From: G016756615 sp035556195
Lineage (GTDB): Bacteria; Pseudomonadota; Alphaproteobacteria; Rhizobiales; Rhizobiaceae
Length of the DNA: 64,000 bases
NCBI GenBank assembly: GCA_035556195.1
Contig: DATMFK010000028.1
Span: forward strand, 1-64,000
Direction: 5' to 3'
Both the position numbers and the translations under genes were made by a program. Every line of letters begins with the position of its first letter. Positions within the stretch are counted from its first letter, which is position 1. The notes under the pieces were generated by a model. The model made no database searches and had not been told where the DNA came from. It saw only the letters and a list, made by a program, of their open reading frames with translations. Below, piece by piece: positions 41,460 through 50,994 of the stretch.

Positions 41460-42670
41460 AGGCCGATCTCCGGATGGGAAAGCGCAGCCATCACGCCGCG
41501 CAACTCCGCAAGCCCTTTCAACCGGCCAATCGCCGGATAGCCGGGCTGGGCGCCCCTCTTCAGGTCGTCGAGTATATCCTGTCCATGATCGGGTCGCATG
41601 GGAATCTCCGCATCGCCGCGGCCCTGTTCGCGGCGCCGACGTTCTTCGGCGAGAAGCGCCGCGATGACGGCCACCATGTCGGTATCACCAGCAAGATGCT
41701 CGTCCTCGAAGAAGGAACACGGCACCTCGTCGCTGTCGCGACTGACGTTGCGCAGATGTACGAAATGAATGCGCGGGGCGAGTTCCCTCACCATGGTCGG
41801 CAGGTCGTTGTCCGGCCGCGCGCCGAGCGAGCCGGTGCAGAGGGTGACACCATTGGCCGGACTGTCGACGGCGTCGAGCACGTGGCGGTAGTCTGATAAG
41901 GTCGACATGACGCGCGGCAAGCCGAGCAGCGGGAACGGCGGATCGTCGGGATGGCAGCAGAGCCTAAGCCCCAGCTTCTCCGAGGTAGGCACGACTTCCG
42001 AAAGGAAGTCGACGAGATGCCGCCGGAGCTTGTCCGGTCCGATCCGCTCGTAGGTCGAAAGATGTTCCTTGATGCTGTCCAGGGACCAGTGCTCCTGAGC
42101 CCCCGGCAGACCTGCAGTGATGTTGGCGGCCAGTTGTCTCTGCCGCTCGTCGCTCATTGACGCAAAACGTTTCCTCGCCTCCGCGACCACAGGCGCCGGG
42201 AATTCTTCGGAAGCACCCTTGCGCGCCAATATATGGATGTCGAACGCCGCGAAGTCGGCCAGGTCGAACCGCATCGCCGTTCCACCATGGGCGACATGCC
42301 AGGCAAGGTCGGTGCGCGTCCAATCCAGTATTGGCATGAAATTGTAGCAAATGACGGGAATGCCGGCCCGCGCGAGGTTCTCCAGGCTGCGCCGGTAGTG
42401 GACGATATGGGCGCGCCAGTCTCCGGTCTGCGTCTTGATCGCCTCCGACACCGGGAGGCTCTCCACCACTTCCCATTTGAGATGGGTCATTCCCGTTCCA
42501 CCGGGATGAAAAGCCACCTCGCGCTGGCGCTTCTCGATCTCTTCCGGCCGCCAGATCTCTCCGGTTGGCACATGATGCAGCGCGGTGACGATACCCTCGA
42601 CGCCCGCCTGCCGGGCATCCGCCAGTGTGACCTTGTCCGGTGGACCGAACCATCGCCATGTCTGACGCAT
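41456..42670 (-). CDS. uxuA: Mannonate dehydratase
   Basis: This 404-residue TIM-barrel enzyme removes water from D-mannonate to give 2-keto-3-deoxygluconate. The start MRQTWRWFGPPDKVTLADAR and the segments PVICYNFMPILDWTRTDLAW and GVTLCTGSLGARPDNDLP are typical. AGGAGGGG precedes ATG 42670. It is the first gene of the uxuA-uxuB-gntR unit, with a possible operator about 25 bases upstream of the start. Confidence 0.95.
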   Translation of the reverse strand: MRQTWRWFGPPDKVTLADARQAGVEGIVTALHHVPTGEIWRPEEIEKRQREVAFHPGGTGMTHLKWEVVESLPVSEAIKTQTGDWRAHIVHYRRSLENLARAGIPVICYNFMPILDWTRTDLAWHVAHGGTAMRFDLADFAAFDIHILARKGASEEFPAPVVAEARKRFASMSDERQRQLAANITAGLPGAQEHWSLDSIKEHLSTYERIGPDKLRRHLVDFLSEVVPTSEKLGLRLCCHPDDPPFPLLGLPRVMSTLSDYRHVLDAVDSPANGVTLCTGSLGARPDNDLPTMVRELAPRIHFVHLRNVSRDSDEVPCSFFEDEHLAGDTDMVAVIAALLAEERRRREQGRGDAEIPMRPDHGQDILDDLKRGAQPGYPAIGRLKGLAELRGVMAALSHPEIGL

Positions 42671-42989
42671 AACCCCTCCTCGAATGCTGGTAATAACTAG
42701 TATTCAAGTTTCGGTGACTTCGGTCAAGAACCGTCGGCCACCTCTCCGGACGAAACGGGATTCTCCATCCTTGGGTGCGAAAGGCGGCGATGCGTCCACC
42801 GTGCAGAGAGAGCGGGGGTCGCGCAAGGCTTCAGTCTGATGGGCCAAGCGTCGCACGGGCGGAGAGGCGCGCGCTTTCGGCCGGCTAGGCGGTTGGCGCT
42901 TTTTTCCAATACGCAAACACACTGCCGGCCACCCCGGCCTCAAGCAGATGGGGATCGGCGAAAGTGCCGGCTGGGAGCTGATTTGATCC
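42671..42989. promoter_or_regulatory. Upstream region of uxuA
   Basis: No gene is supported; a 79-codon frame on the minus strand has no recognisable domain. At 42692-42704, AATA and TATT flank the spacer ACTAG, a short dyad just before uxuA that could be the site of the GntR regulator. The rest of the region shows nothing distinctive. Confidence 0.35.
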
Positions 42990-44300
42990 TTACACGTATC
43001 GATTGACGACGTTCTCCAGATACTCCTGGCGGCCGGATCTGGGCCGGGGCTCGATCTTCTCCTTCACCACGCGTTCGGCGATCTCCTCGAGCGAGCGTTT
43101 GCCTGAAAGCATGGCTTTCGCCTCGGTCGAACTCCAGCCTGCGTAACGCTCGTCCAATGGCGCCGACAAGGCCTTTTCCTCGACCATCCGGGCGGCGGCC
43201 TTGAGCCCGCGAGCGCAACAATCCATGCCACCTATATGGGCAATCAGCAGATCCTCCGGATCCAGCGACTGGCGCCGCAACTTGGCGTCGAAATTCGTGC
43301 CGCCGGTGGTGAACCCGCCGGCAAGCAGCACCTGGTAGTAAGCGAGGGCCATTTCCGGCACGTTGTTGGGGAACTGGTCCGTGTCCCAGCCCGACTGATA
43401 GTCGTTCCGGTTCATGTCGATGGAGCCGAAAATCCCCAGCGCATTCGCCAGCGCGAGCTCATGCTCGAAGGAATGACCGGCAAGGATCGCGTGTCCCTGC
43501 TCGATGTTGACCTTCACCTCCTTCTCCAGCCCGTAGCGCTTGAGGAAACCGTATACCGTCGCCACGTCATAGTCGTACTGATGCTTGGTCGGCTCCTGTG
43601 GCTTCGGCTCGATCAGAATGGTGCCCTTGAAGCCGATCTTGTGCTTGTAGTCGACGACCAGAGACAGGAAGCGGCCCAGCTGGTCGAGCTCGCGACCCAT
43701 ATCGGTGTTGAGCAGGGTCTCGTAGCCCTCGCGCCCGCCCCACAGCACATAGTTCTCGCCCTTCAGCCGCTTGGTTACGTCGATGCACTTCTTCACAGTG
43801 GCGGCGGCGTAGGCGAAAACGTCCGGGTCGGGATTGGTGGCGGCACCCGCCATGTAGCGGCGGTTGGAGAATAGGTTGGCGGTACCCCAGAGAAGCTTGA
43901 CGCCGGTTTGCTTCATCTTGCCTTCGAACACGTCGGCGATCTCGTCGAGGCGGGCAGCGCTCTCGGAAAAGGTCGAGGCTTCCGGCCTCACATCGGCATC
44001 GTGGAAGCAGAAATAGGGAGCGTCGAGCAGGGAAAACATCTCGAAGGCGACCTCGGCCTTGAGCCTGGCCTGCTCCATCGTTTCGCCGAGCCAGGGGCGT
44101 TCGAATGTCTGGCCGCCGAACGGGTCGCCGCCGGGCCAGGTGAAGGAGTGCCAATACGCGACGGCGAAGCGCAGGTGATCTTCCAACCTTTTGCCCAGCA
44201 CCACCTCGTCCTTGTCGTAGAAGCGGTAGGCGAGCGGGTTCGTCGATTCAGGTCCCTCAAACTTGATCGGCTTGATATCGCCAAAGAATCCGGTGCTCAC
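42990..44300 (-). CDS. xylA: Xylose isomerase
   Basis: This 436-residue enzyme converts D-xylose to D-xylulose. The class II signature region YWHSFTWPGGDPFGG, the catalytic YFCFHDADVRPE and metal site TILIEPKPQEPTKHQYDYD are intact, as is NIEQGHAILAGHSFEHE. It overlaps xylB by four bases, which is upstream on this strand. The operon lacks a xylose transporter here. Confidence 0.97.
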   Translation of the reverse strand: MSTGFFGDIKPIKFEGPESTNPLAYRFYDKDEVVLGKRLEDHLRFAVAYWHSFTWPGGDPFGGQTFERPWLGETMEQARLKAEVAFEMFSLLDAPYFCFHDADVRPEASTFSESAARLDEIADVFEGKMKQTGVKLLWGTANLFSNRRYMAGAATNPDPDVFAYAAATVKKCIDVTKRLKGENYVLWGGREGYETLLNTDMGRELDQLGRFLSLVVDYKHKIGFKGTILIEPKPQEPTKHQYDYDVATVYGFLKRYGLEKEVKVNIEQGHAILAGHSFEHELALANALGIFGSIDMNRNDYQSGWDTDQFPNNVPEMALAYYQVLLAGGFTTGGTNFDAKLRRQSLDPEDLLIAHIGGMDCCARGLKAAARMVEEKALSAPLDERYAGWSSTEAKAMLSGKRSLEEIAERVVKEKIEPRPRSGRQEYLENVVNRYV

Positions 44301-45751
44301 GATGAAACTCCTTTAATGGCGGGATAAGAGGCGCGGTAGCGCTGATAAGCGTCGGCATAGGCGCCGGCGAGACGACCGTCCGGCTCGATCACCGTGTCGG
44401 TTTCCGGCGGTGCGCAGATCGTGAACGGATCGGCTTTTTCGGCGGCGATCAGCCCCAGCCGGGCGGCGCCGAAAGCAGCACCGAACTCACCATCGGCAGG
44501 TATATCAACAGGCAGTTGCAGCGCCGTGGCAAGGGCCTTGAGCCAATAGCGCGACCGAGACCCACCCCCGATCGCTGTGACGCGCGACAGCTCGGTGCCG
44601 GCCGCGCGCAAAGCTTCGAGGTTGTCACGAAAGGCGAAGGCGACGCCTTCGAGTACCGCCTGGGTGACTGCGGCTCGGTCCGATTCATGCCCGAGCCCGG
44701 TAAAGGATCCACGGATCACGGCGTCGTTGTGAGGTGTTCGCTCCCCGGACAGGTAAGGCAGGAAAGTCACGCCGGTGGGCCGCTTGAGATCGCTGCCGAG
44801 CTCGGCTGTAAGCTCGGCCGCATCTCTTCCGGTGATGCCGGACAGCCAGTTGAGCGAATCCGTCGCGGAGAGGATGACGCCCATCTGGTGCCAGGTGTCG
44901 GGTAGCGCATGACAGAATGTATGGACCGCACTCTGGGGATTGGGCAGATAGCTGGCATTGGCGGCGAACAGCACGCCAGAGGTGCCGATCGAAGCGAAGG
45001 CGGAGCCGGGCCTCACCGTGCCCATGCCGCAGGCGGAGGCGGCGTTGTCCCCTGCCCCCCCGGCGACCGTGACCTTCCCCGCGATGCCCCACCGGGATGC
45101 AAGCTCGGCCCGCAACATCCCTGCTGGCGCGGTGCCTTCGACCAGCGCCGGCATGTGGCTCTCGTCCATACCCGTCGCCGCGAGCAAATCGGGCGACCAT
45201 GCACGACCGGCAACGTCGAGCCATGATGTGCCGGCCGAATCCGACATTTCCGAAATCGTCTCGCCCGTGAGCCAGAGCCGTAGATAGTCCTTCGGCAGAA
45301 GTACCTTTCGCACGGAGCGAAAAATCTCCGGCTCGTTGTTTGCCACCCATGCCAGCTTCGGAGCGGTGAAGCCGGGGAACACGATGTTCCCGGTGATTTG
45401 GCGGAAACGCGGATCGCGATCGAGTGCCCGCGCCTCGGCATGGCTTCGCGTGTCGTTCCAGAGAATGCAGGGACGCAACACCCGATCGCCATCGCCGAGC
45501 AGCGTCGCGCCATGCATCTGCCCTGAGAGGCCGATACCGCGCACGGCCGCTAGAGCCTGGGGATAAGCAACCTTGAGTTCACCGACGGCGGCCTCCGCCG
45601 CGGCGATCCAGTCCTCCGGTTCCTGCTCGGACCAGCCGGGTTGCGGTCGCAAGACGTCGAGATCGCCGCTTGCCGATCCGACCACGTCTTGATCGACATC
45701 GATCAGCAGTGCTTTGACTCCGGACGTGCCGAGATCGAGCCCGAGATACAT
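44297..45751 (-). CDS. xylB: Xylulokinase
   Basis: This 484-residue FGGY kinase phosphorylates D-xylulose to xylulose 5-phosphate, an intermediate that also enters the Calvin cycle pools. MYLGLDLGTSGVKALLIDVD and the ATP motif GGSRSRYWLKALA are present. ATG 45751 is preceded by GGGAGGAG; an in-frame upstream ATG lacks one. The 135-base gap upstream is AT-rich in part (AATATTTTTTT) and should hold the promoter. Confidence 0.95.
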   Translation of the reverse strand: MYLGLDLGTSGVKALLIDVDQDVVGSASGDLDVLRPQPGWSEQEPEDWIAAAEAAVGELKVAYPQALAAVRGIGLSGQMHGATLLGDGDRVLRPCILWNDTRSHAEARALDRDPRFRQITGNIVFPGFTAPKLAWVANNEPEIFRSVRKVLLPKDYLRLWLTGETISEMSDSAGTSWLDVAGRAWSPDLLAATGMDESHMPALVEGTAPAGMLRAELASRWGIAGKVTVAGGAGDNAASACGMGTVRPGSAFASIGTSGVLFAANASYLPNPQSAVHTFCHALPDTWHQMGVILSATDSLNWLSGITGRDAAELTAELGSDLKRPTGVTFLPYLSGERTPHNDAVIRGSFTGLGHESDRAAVTQAVLEGVAFAFRDNLEALRAAGTELSRVTAIGGGSRSRYWLKALATALQLPVDIPADGEFGAAFGAARLGLIAAEKADPFTICAPPETDTVIEPDGRLAGAYADAYQRYRASYPAIKGVSS

Positions 45752-45886
45752 GGCTTCGCTCCTCCCGATGGGCATAAGGCGTTACGGCATTTCCTCCGGA
45801 CTTAAGCAGAATATGAAAAAGCGGCAGCGCGCAACTGTTCGGCCCGCTATCCCGAATATTTTTTTCGCGCCCCGCAATAAATGATG

Positions 45887-47224
45887 TCAGAGGGGCGATT
45901 GCTCGCAGCCGAGTCCTGCGGCGCGCTTCACGAAAAGCTGCGACAGGGGACTGTCGGGGCGGGCCGCAAGTCGCTCGGCTGACAGGGCCGAGGCAAGCGG
46001 TGCCATCCCGGCTCGGAACGCAGCCTCGATCAGTGTCAGGTCGATCACGTCACGCTGCGCATGGCTGCCGCCGAAGCGATAGGCGATCGATCGAACAGGC
46101 CGCAGGAGCCGAACGGTTTGGGCGAAATCGCCCTCGCCGAAGGCCTTGATGGCCAACGTCACGGGTTGGCCGACGTCGCGAGTAAAGGCCGCGTTGTCGC
46201 CGCCGCTTTCCATCGCCAAGCGTTGGGCTTCGAGAAGAGAGCCGGCAAGATCGCGTCGACCCGCGCCGACGAATGCCATCATGGCATGGGCGTCATTGAA
46301 CGCGTAGTTGGCCGACTTCGCCTTTGGCGCCCAATTTTCGGCAAGCGGCGTCCACCGGCCGCCGACATCGACGCCGCCGAGATGGAGGCGCCAGAGGATC
46401 GCCGAAGCATCGACCATATTGAGGGCGACCGCCGAGCGCGAGCCGAAGATCGGTCCGTCATAGAGCGACAGGACCTCGTCCACCTCCCCGAGATCGTAGT
46501 GGAACAGCGCCAAGTGCCACCAATTATGGATCTGGAGAAAGCTCTCCTTGGACCAGGCCTCCGGATTGGCCCGCATCCAGGCGATGCCGTCCCGCTGACG
46601 GCTCTGCATCTCCATCACGTGGGCGACTGCGTGCTGGGCCCAGCCGTCTCGCGGTTCGATCTCCGTCGCCCGCCGCCCCAGCGCCTCGGCACGGGCATAG
46701 TCGCCCATTTCCTCGAACCCAAAAGCCTGCATGCCGAGCATGGCGTGATAGCCCGGCATCGCGGCGTCCCAGGCCGGTAGCGCGCGAGCCATTCGGTCAC
46801 GCAACATGCGGGCGTTGCCGGTAAAAAAGTCGATCTGGTGTCCGGCCTGCAATGCAAGGGCATCCCGGGGAATGTCTATCGCCAGGTCCTCCAGGACGCC
46901 GCCCGCCTCGTGCCAACGACCGGCTGAGAGATGGCCAAGCGCAGCGACGTGAGAACGTTCACGCAATGTGCCCCCGAGCCTGGTTGCGGCAGCGTGGCAA
47001 TCGGCTGCGACGGCCGTCGCCTCGCGTTCGGTGGCAAGGCCGAACAGGTATCCCTTGAACACATGCGCCATCACGAAGCCAGGCGAGGCCGCGATTGCCG
47101 CATCGATCGTCCCAACGGGATCACCGACGAAACACTGGAGCTCATGGACCGCCTTGTCGTAGAGGGCGGCACTCGCCTCCGTCGCACCGGTCAGCGGGAG
47201 CCCGAGATTGTCCTTGGCTGTCAT
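45887..47224 (-). CDS. TPR-repeat protein (TTC38-like)
   Basis: This 445-residue cytoplasmic protein is made of helical pairs of TPR type (for example GYHAMLGMQAFGFEEMGDYA and EALGRRATEIEPRDGWAQH) with no signal peptide. ATG 47224 has CAGGAG upstream. The layout, with paired helices and a long central NWWHLALFHYDLGEVDEV, resembles the TTC38 family found in many bacteria. Its partner and role are unknown. It is 135 bases from the xyl operon and 107 bases from the DoxX gene, all on the same strand. Confidence 0.85.
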   Translation of the reverse strand: MTAKDNLGLPLTGATEASAALYDKAVHELQCFVGDPVGTIDAAIAASPGFVMAHVFKGYLFGLATEREATAVAADCHAAATRLGGTLRERSHVAALGHLSAGRWHEAGGVLEDLAIDIPRDALALQAGHQIDFFTGNARMLRDRMARALPAWDAAMPGYHAMLGMQAFGFEEMGDYARAEALGRRATEIEPRDGWAQHAVAHVMEMQSRQRDGIAWMRANPEAWSKESFLQIHNWWHLALFHYDLGEVDEVLSLYDGPIFGSRSAVALNMVDASAILWRLHLGGVDVGGRWTPLAENWAPKAKSANYAFNDAHAMMAFVGAGRRDLAGSLLEAQRLAMESGGDNAAFTRDVGQPVTLAIKAFGEGDFAQTVRLLRPVRSIAYRFGGSHAQRDVIDLTLIEAAFRAGMAPLASALSAERLAARPDSPLSQLFVKRAAGLGCEQSPL

Positions 47225-47331
47225 AAAACGCTCCTGAAGCAAGGCCGAGGCGAAGAACCGCCAGCGTAGCGCAGGCCTCCAGCGGACGCCAAGTCCGGAT
47301 TAGTGATCTCCCGGCCGCGCACCTCCGGAGG

Positions 47332-47739
47332 TCAAGTGGCCGGGACAGCCCGACTTCTCATTGCGTCCAGAGACCAGGCGCCGGCGCCTCTCGCCCATAA
47401 CACCAGGAACGCTCCGGCAAGCGCGAAGTCCTTCTGGAAGTGGATGAGCTGGTCGCTGTCGCTGAAATCGGTATGGAAGATCAGCGCAGTGACGAAGCAA
47501 AATCCGGCGAGCAAGAAGGCTGCGACACGGGTGCGCCAGCCGGCGATGATCATCAGGCCGGCGCCGAGTTCCAGAGCGATCGCTGCAGGCAGCAGCACAG
47601 GCGGTACGCCATAGGTTTCCATGTAGCTCGCCGCGCCCGCATAGCCGCGGAGCTTGCTCAACGCTTCGAGGACGAACAACAGGCCGAGCAGAATGCGGCC
47701 GAGAAGTTCCACCCCATTCCAGAGGCCCTGACGCTTCAT
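47332..47739 (-). CDS. DoxX-family membrane protein
   Basis: This 135-residue protein has four hydrophobic segments and the DoxX features LLGRILLGLLFVLEALSKL and HFQKDFALAGAFLVLWARG. DoxX-like proteins are inner-membrane subunits linked to quinone or redox stress systems, but many have no known function. GAGGACAC precedes the start. It may be co-transcribed with the TPR gene further down. Confidence 0.88.
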   Translation of the reverse strand: MKRQGLWNGVELLGRILLGLLFVLEALSKLRGYAGAASYMETYGVPPVLLPAAIALELGAGLMIIAGWRTRVAAFLLAGFCFVTALIFHTDFSDSDQLIHFQKDFALAGAFLVLWARGAGAWSLDAMRSRAVPAT

Positions 47740-47769
47740 TGTCGTGTGTCCTCGCTGGAGTGCCGAAGC

Positions 47770-47803
47770 CCTCGCGTGCGCTGTGTAGCTAACGCACGCG
47801 AGG
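47770..47803. terminator. Perfect hairpin upstream of the DoxX gene
   Basis: CCTCGCGTGCG and CGCACGCGAGG form an exact 11-base stem with a 12-base loop, between the end of the secreted TPR gene (47848) and the DoxX start (47739). No T-run follows on the minus strand, so it may be a Rho-assisted terminator or processing site. Confidence 0.55.
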
Positions 47804-47847
47804 CCCCAATCTTCCCGCGCCGCGGCCCTACGGAATTATAGCCGGAT

Positions 47848-48294
47848 TCACTGCGAGGCGGCAGATCCCTGCTCGATCGCCTGGCGCAGATCGGCAAGCT
47901 CCTCGCAGCCCAGCGGGCAGAGCGCTTCCAATCTCGCTTCATTCTGGCGGGCGCGGGTAGCGTCGCCAAGCTGCACATAGAGTTCGCCTGAATATTCGAG
48001 GGCGCCCTTGTGATCGGGATCGAACTCCAGCGCCTTCTTGTAGAAGGTCAGCGCCATCTTGGTGTCGCCGCTCTTTCGCAGGCTGAAGCCCAACAGATTG
48101 TAGACGTCGGCGTGCTGGATGCCTTGGTCGATCATGCCGTTCAGGTCGGCAATTGCGCCACGATAATCGGCGGCGTCGATCTTGGCGCGTACGGCGGTGA
48201 GATCAGGCGCACCCTTCGATGTGAGTGTGTCGACTGCCAGGGCAGGCGAAGCTGCGAGCAGCAGCGGGATGATAAGAGAACGGAAAATTTTCAT
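47848..48294 (-). CDS. Secreted TPR protein
   Basis: This 148-residue protein has a signal peptide (MKIFRSLIIPLLLAASPALA) and two to three TPR units (DVYNLLGFSLRKSGDTKMAL, then YKKALEFDPDHKGALEYSGE). Two Cys residues near the C-terminus (LEALCPLGCEEL) may pair. The periplasmic TPRs could be an assembly scaffold. It is followed on this strand by the DoxX gene and preceded by a metallo-hydrolase gene. Confidence 0.85.
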   Translation of the reverse strand: MKIFRSLIIPLLLAASPALAVDTLTSKGAPDLTAVRAKIDAADYRGAIADLNGMIDQGIQHADVYNLLGFSLRKSGDTKMALTFYKKALEFDPDHKGALEYSGELYVQLGDATRARQNEARLEALCPLGCEELADLRQAIEQGSAASQ

Positions 48295-48385
48295 GGCGAG
48301 ATCCTTTCCTCCTATGGAAGCGGAATTTCAGAACCGTTTCGGCACTGTCGAATTGGTTTCACATCGTTCCTGCCGGCCTGCAGGA

Positions 48386-49351
48386 TCAGATGGTGTCTGG
48401 AATGAACGCGTACGCGTCGCCGTCCTTGGCGAAGACGCCTGATCCAGGAAATGGGAAATGCGCGCCACGCACATGGAGCTTGTCCGCGATCAAACGATCG
48501 AGAAGTTTGCGGCGTGTCTCGACCGCGAGCGGTCCGTCCTGATCGTAAGCCCCCTGCCAATCCGGATGAGGCGCCAGCAGCGCGGGCACATAGGCGGCAT
48601 CGTTCGAGAACATCACCTGCTGGTCGCCGGATGAGAGAAGATAGGCGGCGTGACCGGGCGTGTGACCGGGCGTCTTGACGAGCTGGATGCCAGGGGCGAC
48701 CTCCTTCTCGCCCTCGATCAAAGTGAAATTCTTCCATGTCGGGAAAACGGTATTGACGCGTTGGCCGAGCGCGCGGCGGGCCTCGGGAAGCTTCTCCACC
48801 CGGCCGGGTTCGGTCCACCATCTGTATTCGTCGGCGGTGACGATCAGTTCGGCATTGGGAAAAACAGGCTCGTTTGTGCCTTTTTCCATCAGTCCGTAGA
48901 TATGGTCGGGATGAAAATGCGAGATCAGGATCGCGGTTACACTGCCGGGATCGATGCCCGCTTCCTTCATGACGCCCATCACGCCCCCGGCGGTCGGCTG
49001 CCACTGACCACCCGACCCGGAGTCGACCATGATGTGCCTGCCATTGATCGTAAGTACCGCCACGGTCAGGGGTATTGGCATGTAATCCGTAGGCAAGCCC
49101 GCCTTGCCGAGTGCTTCCTTGGTTTCCTCCACGGAGGCGTTCTTGATGAAGGCGGGATCGTGCGGCTTCATCCATATGCCGTCGTAGAGCGCTGTGATCT
49201 CCACGGGCCCGACTTTGTATTTGTAGAAGCTCTTTGCCGTTGCCGACGGCGTCTGCGCAAAGGCCACGGGAACTGCGAGCTTACCTGTGATGCCGTAGGC
49301 CGCCGCCAAGGCCGAAGAAAAGACGAAGGTGCGACGAGACAATTCAAACAT
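48386..49351 (-). CDS. Exported MBL-fold metallo-hydrolase
   Basis: This 321-residue protein has a twin-Arg signal (SRRTFVFSSALAAAYG, cleavage near AFAQ) and the zinc motif SHFHPDHIYG with later GHTPGHAA and the C-terminal His. It resembles lactonase-like and other exported metallo-hydrolases, not the SoxH-related protein at 16514. It is divergent from an ECF sigma gene with a shared palindrome between. GGAGAGATCCC precedes the ATG. The substrate is unknown. Confidence 0.88.
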   Translation of the reverse strand: MFELSRRTFVFSSALAAAYGITGKLAVPVAFAQTPSATAKSFYKYKVGPVEITALYDGIWMKPHDPAFIKNASVEETKEALGKAGLPTDYMPIPLTVAVLTINGRHIMVDSGSGGQWQPTAGGVMGVMKEAGIDPGSVTAILISHFHPDHIYGLMEKGTNEPVFPNAELIVTADEYRWWTEPGRVEKLPEARRALGQRVNTVFPTWKNFTLIEGEKEVAPGIQLVKTPGHTPGHAAYLLSSGDQQVMFSNDAAYVPALLAPHPDWQGAYDQDGPLAVETRRKLLDRLIADKLHVRGAHFPFPGSGVFAKDGDAYAFIPDTI

Positions 49352-49433
49352 GGGATCTCTCCATGAACTGCAAGCTCCCGACGCGAAAGGCGAGATCGGG
49401 AGCGCCTACCCTGCAGATTCCGAATGGCGCGCG

Positions 49434-49484
49434 TTTATTCCCGATCATTGACATCACAGCTCGATTTTCGGAGTCGGGAATAAA
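49434..49484. promoter_or_regulatory. Divergent inverted repeat, possible ECF promoter pair
   Basis: TTTATTCCCGA and TCGGGAATAAA are exact 11-base reverse complements with a 29-base spacer. They lie between the metallo-hydrolase gene and the ECF sigma gene. Each arm could be the -35 element of one of two divergent promoters (GGGAATAAA reading outward in both directions), or the pair could bind a regulator. Confidence 0.55.
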
Positions 49485-49638
49485 TCGGCGCGTGCAAGAG
49501 TCGAATATTCAGTGGCGCACGCGGTTTCGTCCGTGCAAGGCGCGCTATTTCTTAGATTCAGCCAGTTTGTGGGAGGTCGATTGACGTCTCGCTTGGTTGG
49601 TCCGAGGTGGCTGACATGGGATCGTCTGGACGGGTGAC

Positions 49639-50199
49639 ATGATCTCGCTTCTGGACTTCGAGCGGCAGTCGCTGGCGCATATGGACGCGGCTTACAACCT
49701 CGCCTATTGGCTCGTCCGCGATCGGGATGACGCACAGGACGTGGTGCAGGACGCCTATCTGCGTGCTTTCCGCGCCTATGACCGCACAAACTCTGACGAC
49801 ATGAAGCCATGGCTGCTCACCATCGTGCGCAATGTCGCCTATCGTTGGCTGTCGGTTCGCAAGCGGTCAGCCAATGTGATCTCGTTCGAGGATGCGTTGT
49901 CCGTCCGCGAGGAAGACGACCTCCACCCGCTGGAGGTACCGAGCGATGATCCCTCGGCGGAAGACATGCTCGTGAGCCGCGCCGACCGGAACCTCGTGCA
50001 CGGCGCCCTGGCCGAACTCCCACCGGCGTTCCGGGAGGTGATCGCGCTGCGTGAGCTCGAAGGCATGAGCTATCAGGAGATCGCAGAGGTTACGGGGGTA
50101 GCCATCGGCACAGTGATGTCGCGCCTCTCGCGCGCACGCGACCAGTTGAGGGATCGCCTGCGGATCCTGCTCGATAAGGAGGCCAGGAATGCGCTGTGA
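49639..50199 (+). CDS. ECF-family RNA polymerase sigma factor
   Basis: This 186-residue sigma factor has region 2 (YWLVRDRDDAQDVVQDAYLR) and region 4 (LRELEGMSYQEIAEVTGVAI, then GTVMSRLSRARDQL). It overlaps the next gene by 11 bases; that gene encodes its zinc anti-sigma factor. The upstream palindrome may include its own promoter. The group and inducing signal are not clear. Confidence 0.92.
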   Translation: MISLLDFERQSLAHMDAAYNLAYWLVRDRDDAQDVVQDAYLRAFRAYDRTNSDDMKPWLLTIVRNVAYRWLSVRKRSANVISFEDALSVREEDDLHPLEVPSDDPSAEDMLVSRADRNLVHGALAELPPAFREVIALRELEGMSYQEIAEVTGVAIGTVMSRLSRARDQLRDRLRILLDKEARNAL

Positions 50200-50974
50200 A
50201 CGGGCTCGCGACCGCATCGCCATGTTGATTGACGGCGAGTTGCCGGCGAAAGAGCAAGAAGCCGTTGCCAGCCACGCCGCCGAATGTTCGGAATGCGCCC
50301 GCTATCGCAACGAGCTGATGCTGTTGCGGCGTCATCTTGGCCAGACGCGCGAAGCCGCGCCCGCCAAGCTGGCCGCCCGCCTTTCGGCGACGCTGGCTTT
50401 GGAAACTTCATCCGCGGCCGTCGTCCAACCTGCCCAATCGAGCCGCGGGCAGAACCTTGCCGATCGCATCAAACGCAGTCTCGTGCCCCTCACGCGCCTG
50501 GCTGCCGCCGTTCTGATCGCCTGCGCGCTCTCGATCGGCGGAACGGCTTGGTGGATGCAGGGCAGGAACGACGACGCGATGGTGTCACGCGACGTTCTGA
50601 GCGCCCATCTTCGCTCATTGATCCAGGGCAATACGGTGCAGGTTGCCTCGCTGGACACCCACACGGTAAAGCCATGGTTTGCCGGACGTTTGGACTATTC
50701 GCCAGTGGTCAAGAACCTGTCGGCGGAGGGATTTGAACTCGTCGGCGGGAGGCTCGACTATGTCGATGGTCGGCGTGTGGCCGTCCTCGTCTACAAACGC
50801 CGGCTGCATCAGATCAGCGTGTTCATCTGGCCGGCCGAAGGACATGGCCTGCCGCCATATGTCGGTACGACAGAGGGCCTCAACCTGATCGGCTGGACCA
50901 AGGAGGGCATGTCCTACTGGGCGGTATCGGACCTCAATGATGGCGAATTGCGGCAGCTGCAGGGCCTGTTGTGA
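50189..50974 (+). CDS. Zinc-binding membrane anti-sigma factor
   Basis: This 261-residue protein has the anti-sigma zinc motif H29-x3-C33-x2-C36 (SHAAECSEC), a membrane segment at about 100-122 and a periplasmic domain of about 140 residues. It should hold the sigma factor of 49639 at the membrane until a signal is sensed outside. The overlap of 11 bases with the sigma gene matches equal expression of the two proteins. Confidence 0.9.
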   Translation: MRCERARDRIAMLIDGELPAKEQEAVASHAAECSECARYRNELMLLRRHLGQTREAAPAKLAARLSATLALETSSAAVVQPAQSSRGQNLADRIKRSLVPLTRLAAAVLIACALSIGGTAWWMQGRNDDAMVSRDVLSAHLRSLIQGNTVQVASLDTHTVKPWFAGRLDYSPVVKNLSAEGFELVGGRLDYVDGRRVAVLVYKRRLHQISVFIWPAEGHGLPPYVGTTEGLNLIGWTKEGMSYWAVSDLNDGELRQLQGLL

Positions 50975-50994
50975 GTGGCCGATCTTCAGCTTGA

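Noticed and set aside
40020..41540. 506-codon plus-strand frame opposite uxuB
   Set aside because: It is antisense to uxuB, His/Arg-rich and matches no family.
41456..42707. Plus- and other-frame open frames over uxuA
   Set aside because: These are shadow frames; uxuA alone has a recognisable product and a ribosome-binding site.
42704..42943. 79-codon minus-strand frame between uxuA and xylA
   Set aside because: It has no ribosome-binding site or known domain, and low-complexity Arg/Pro content.
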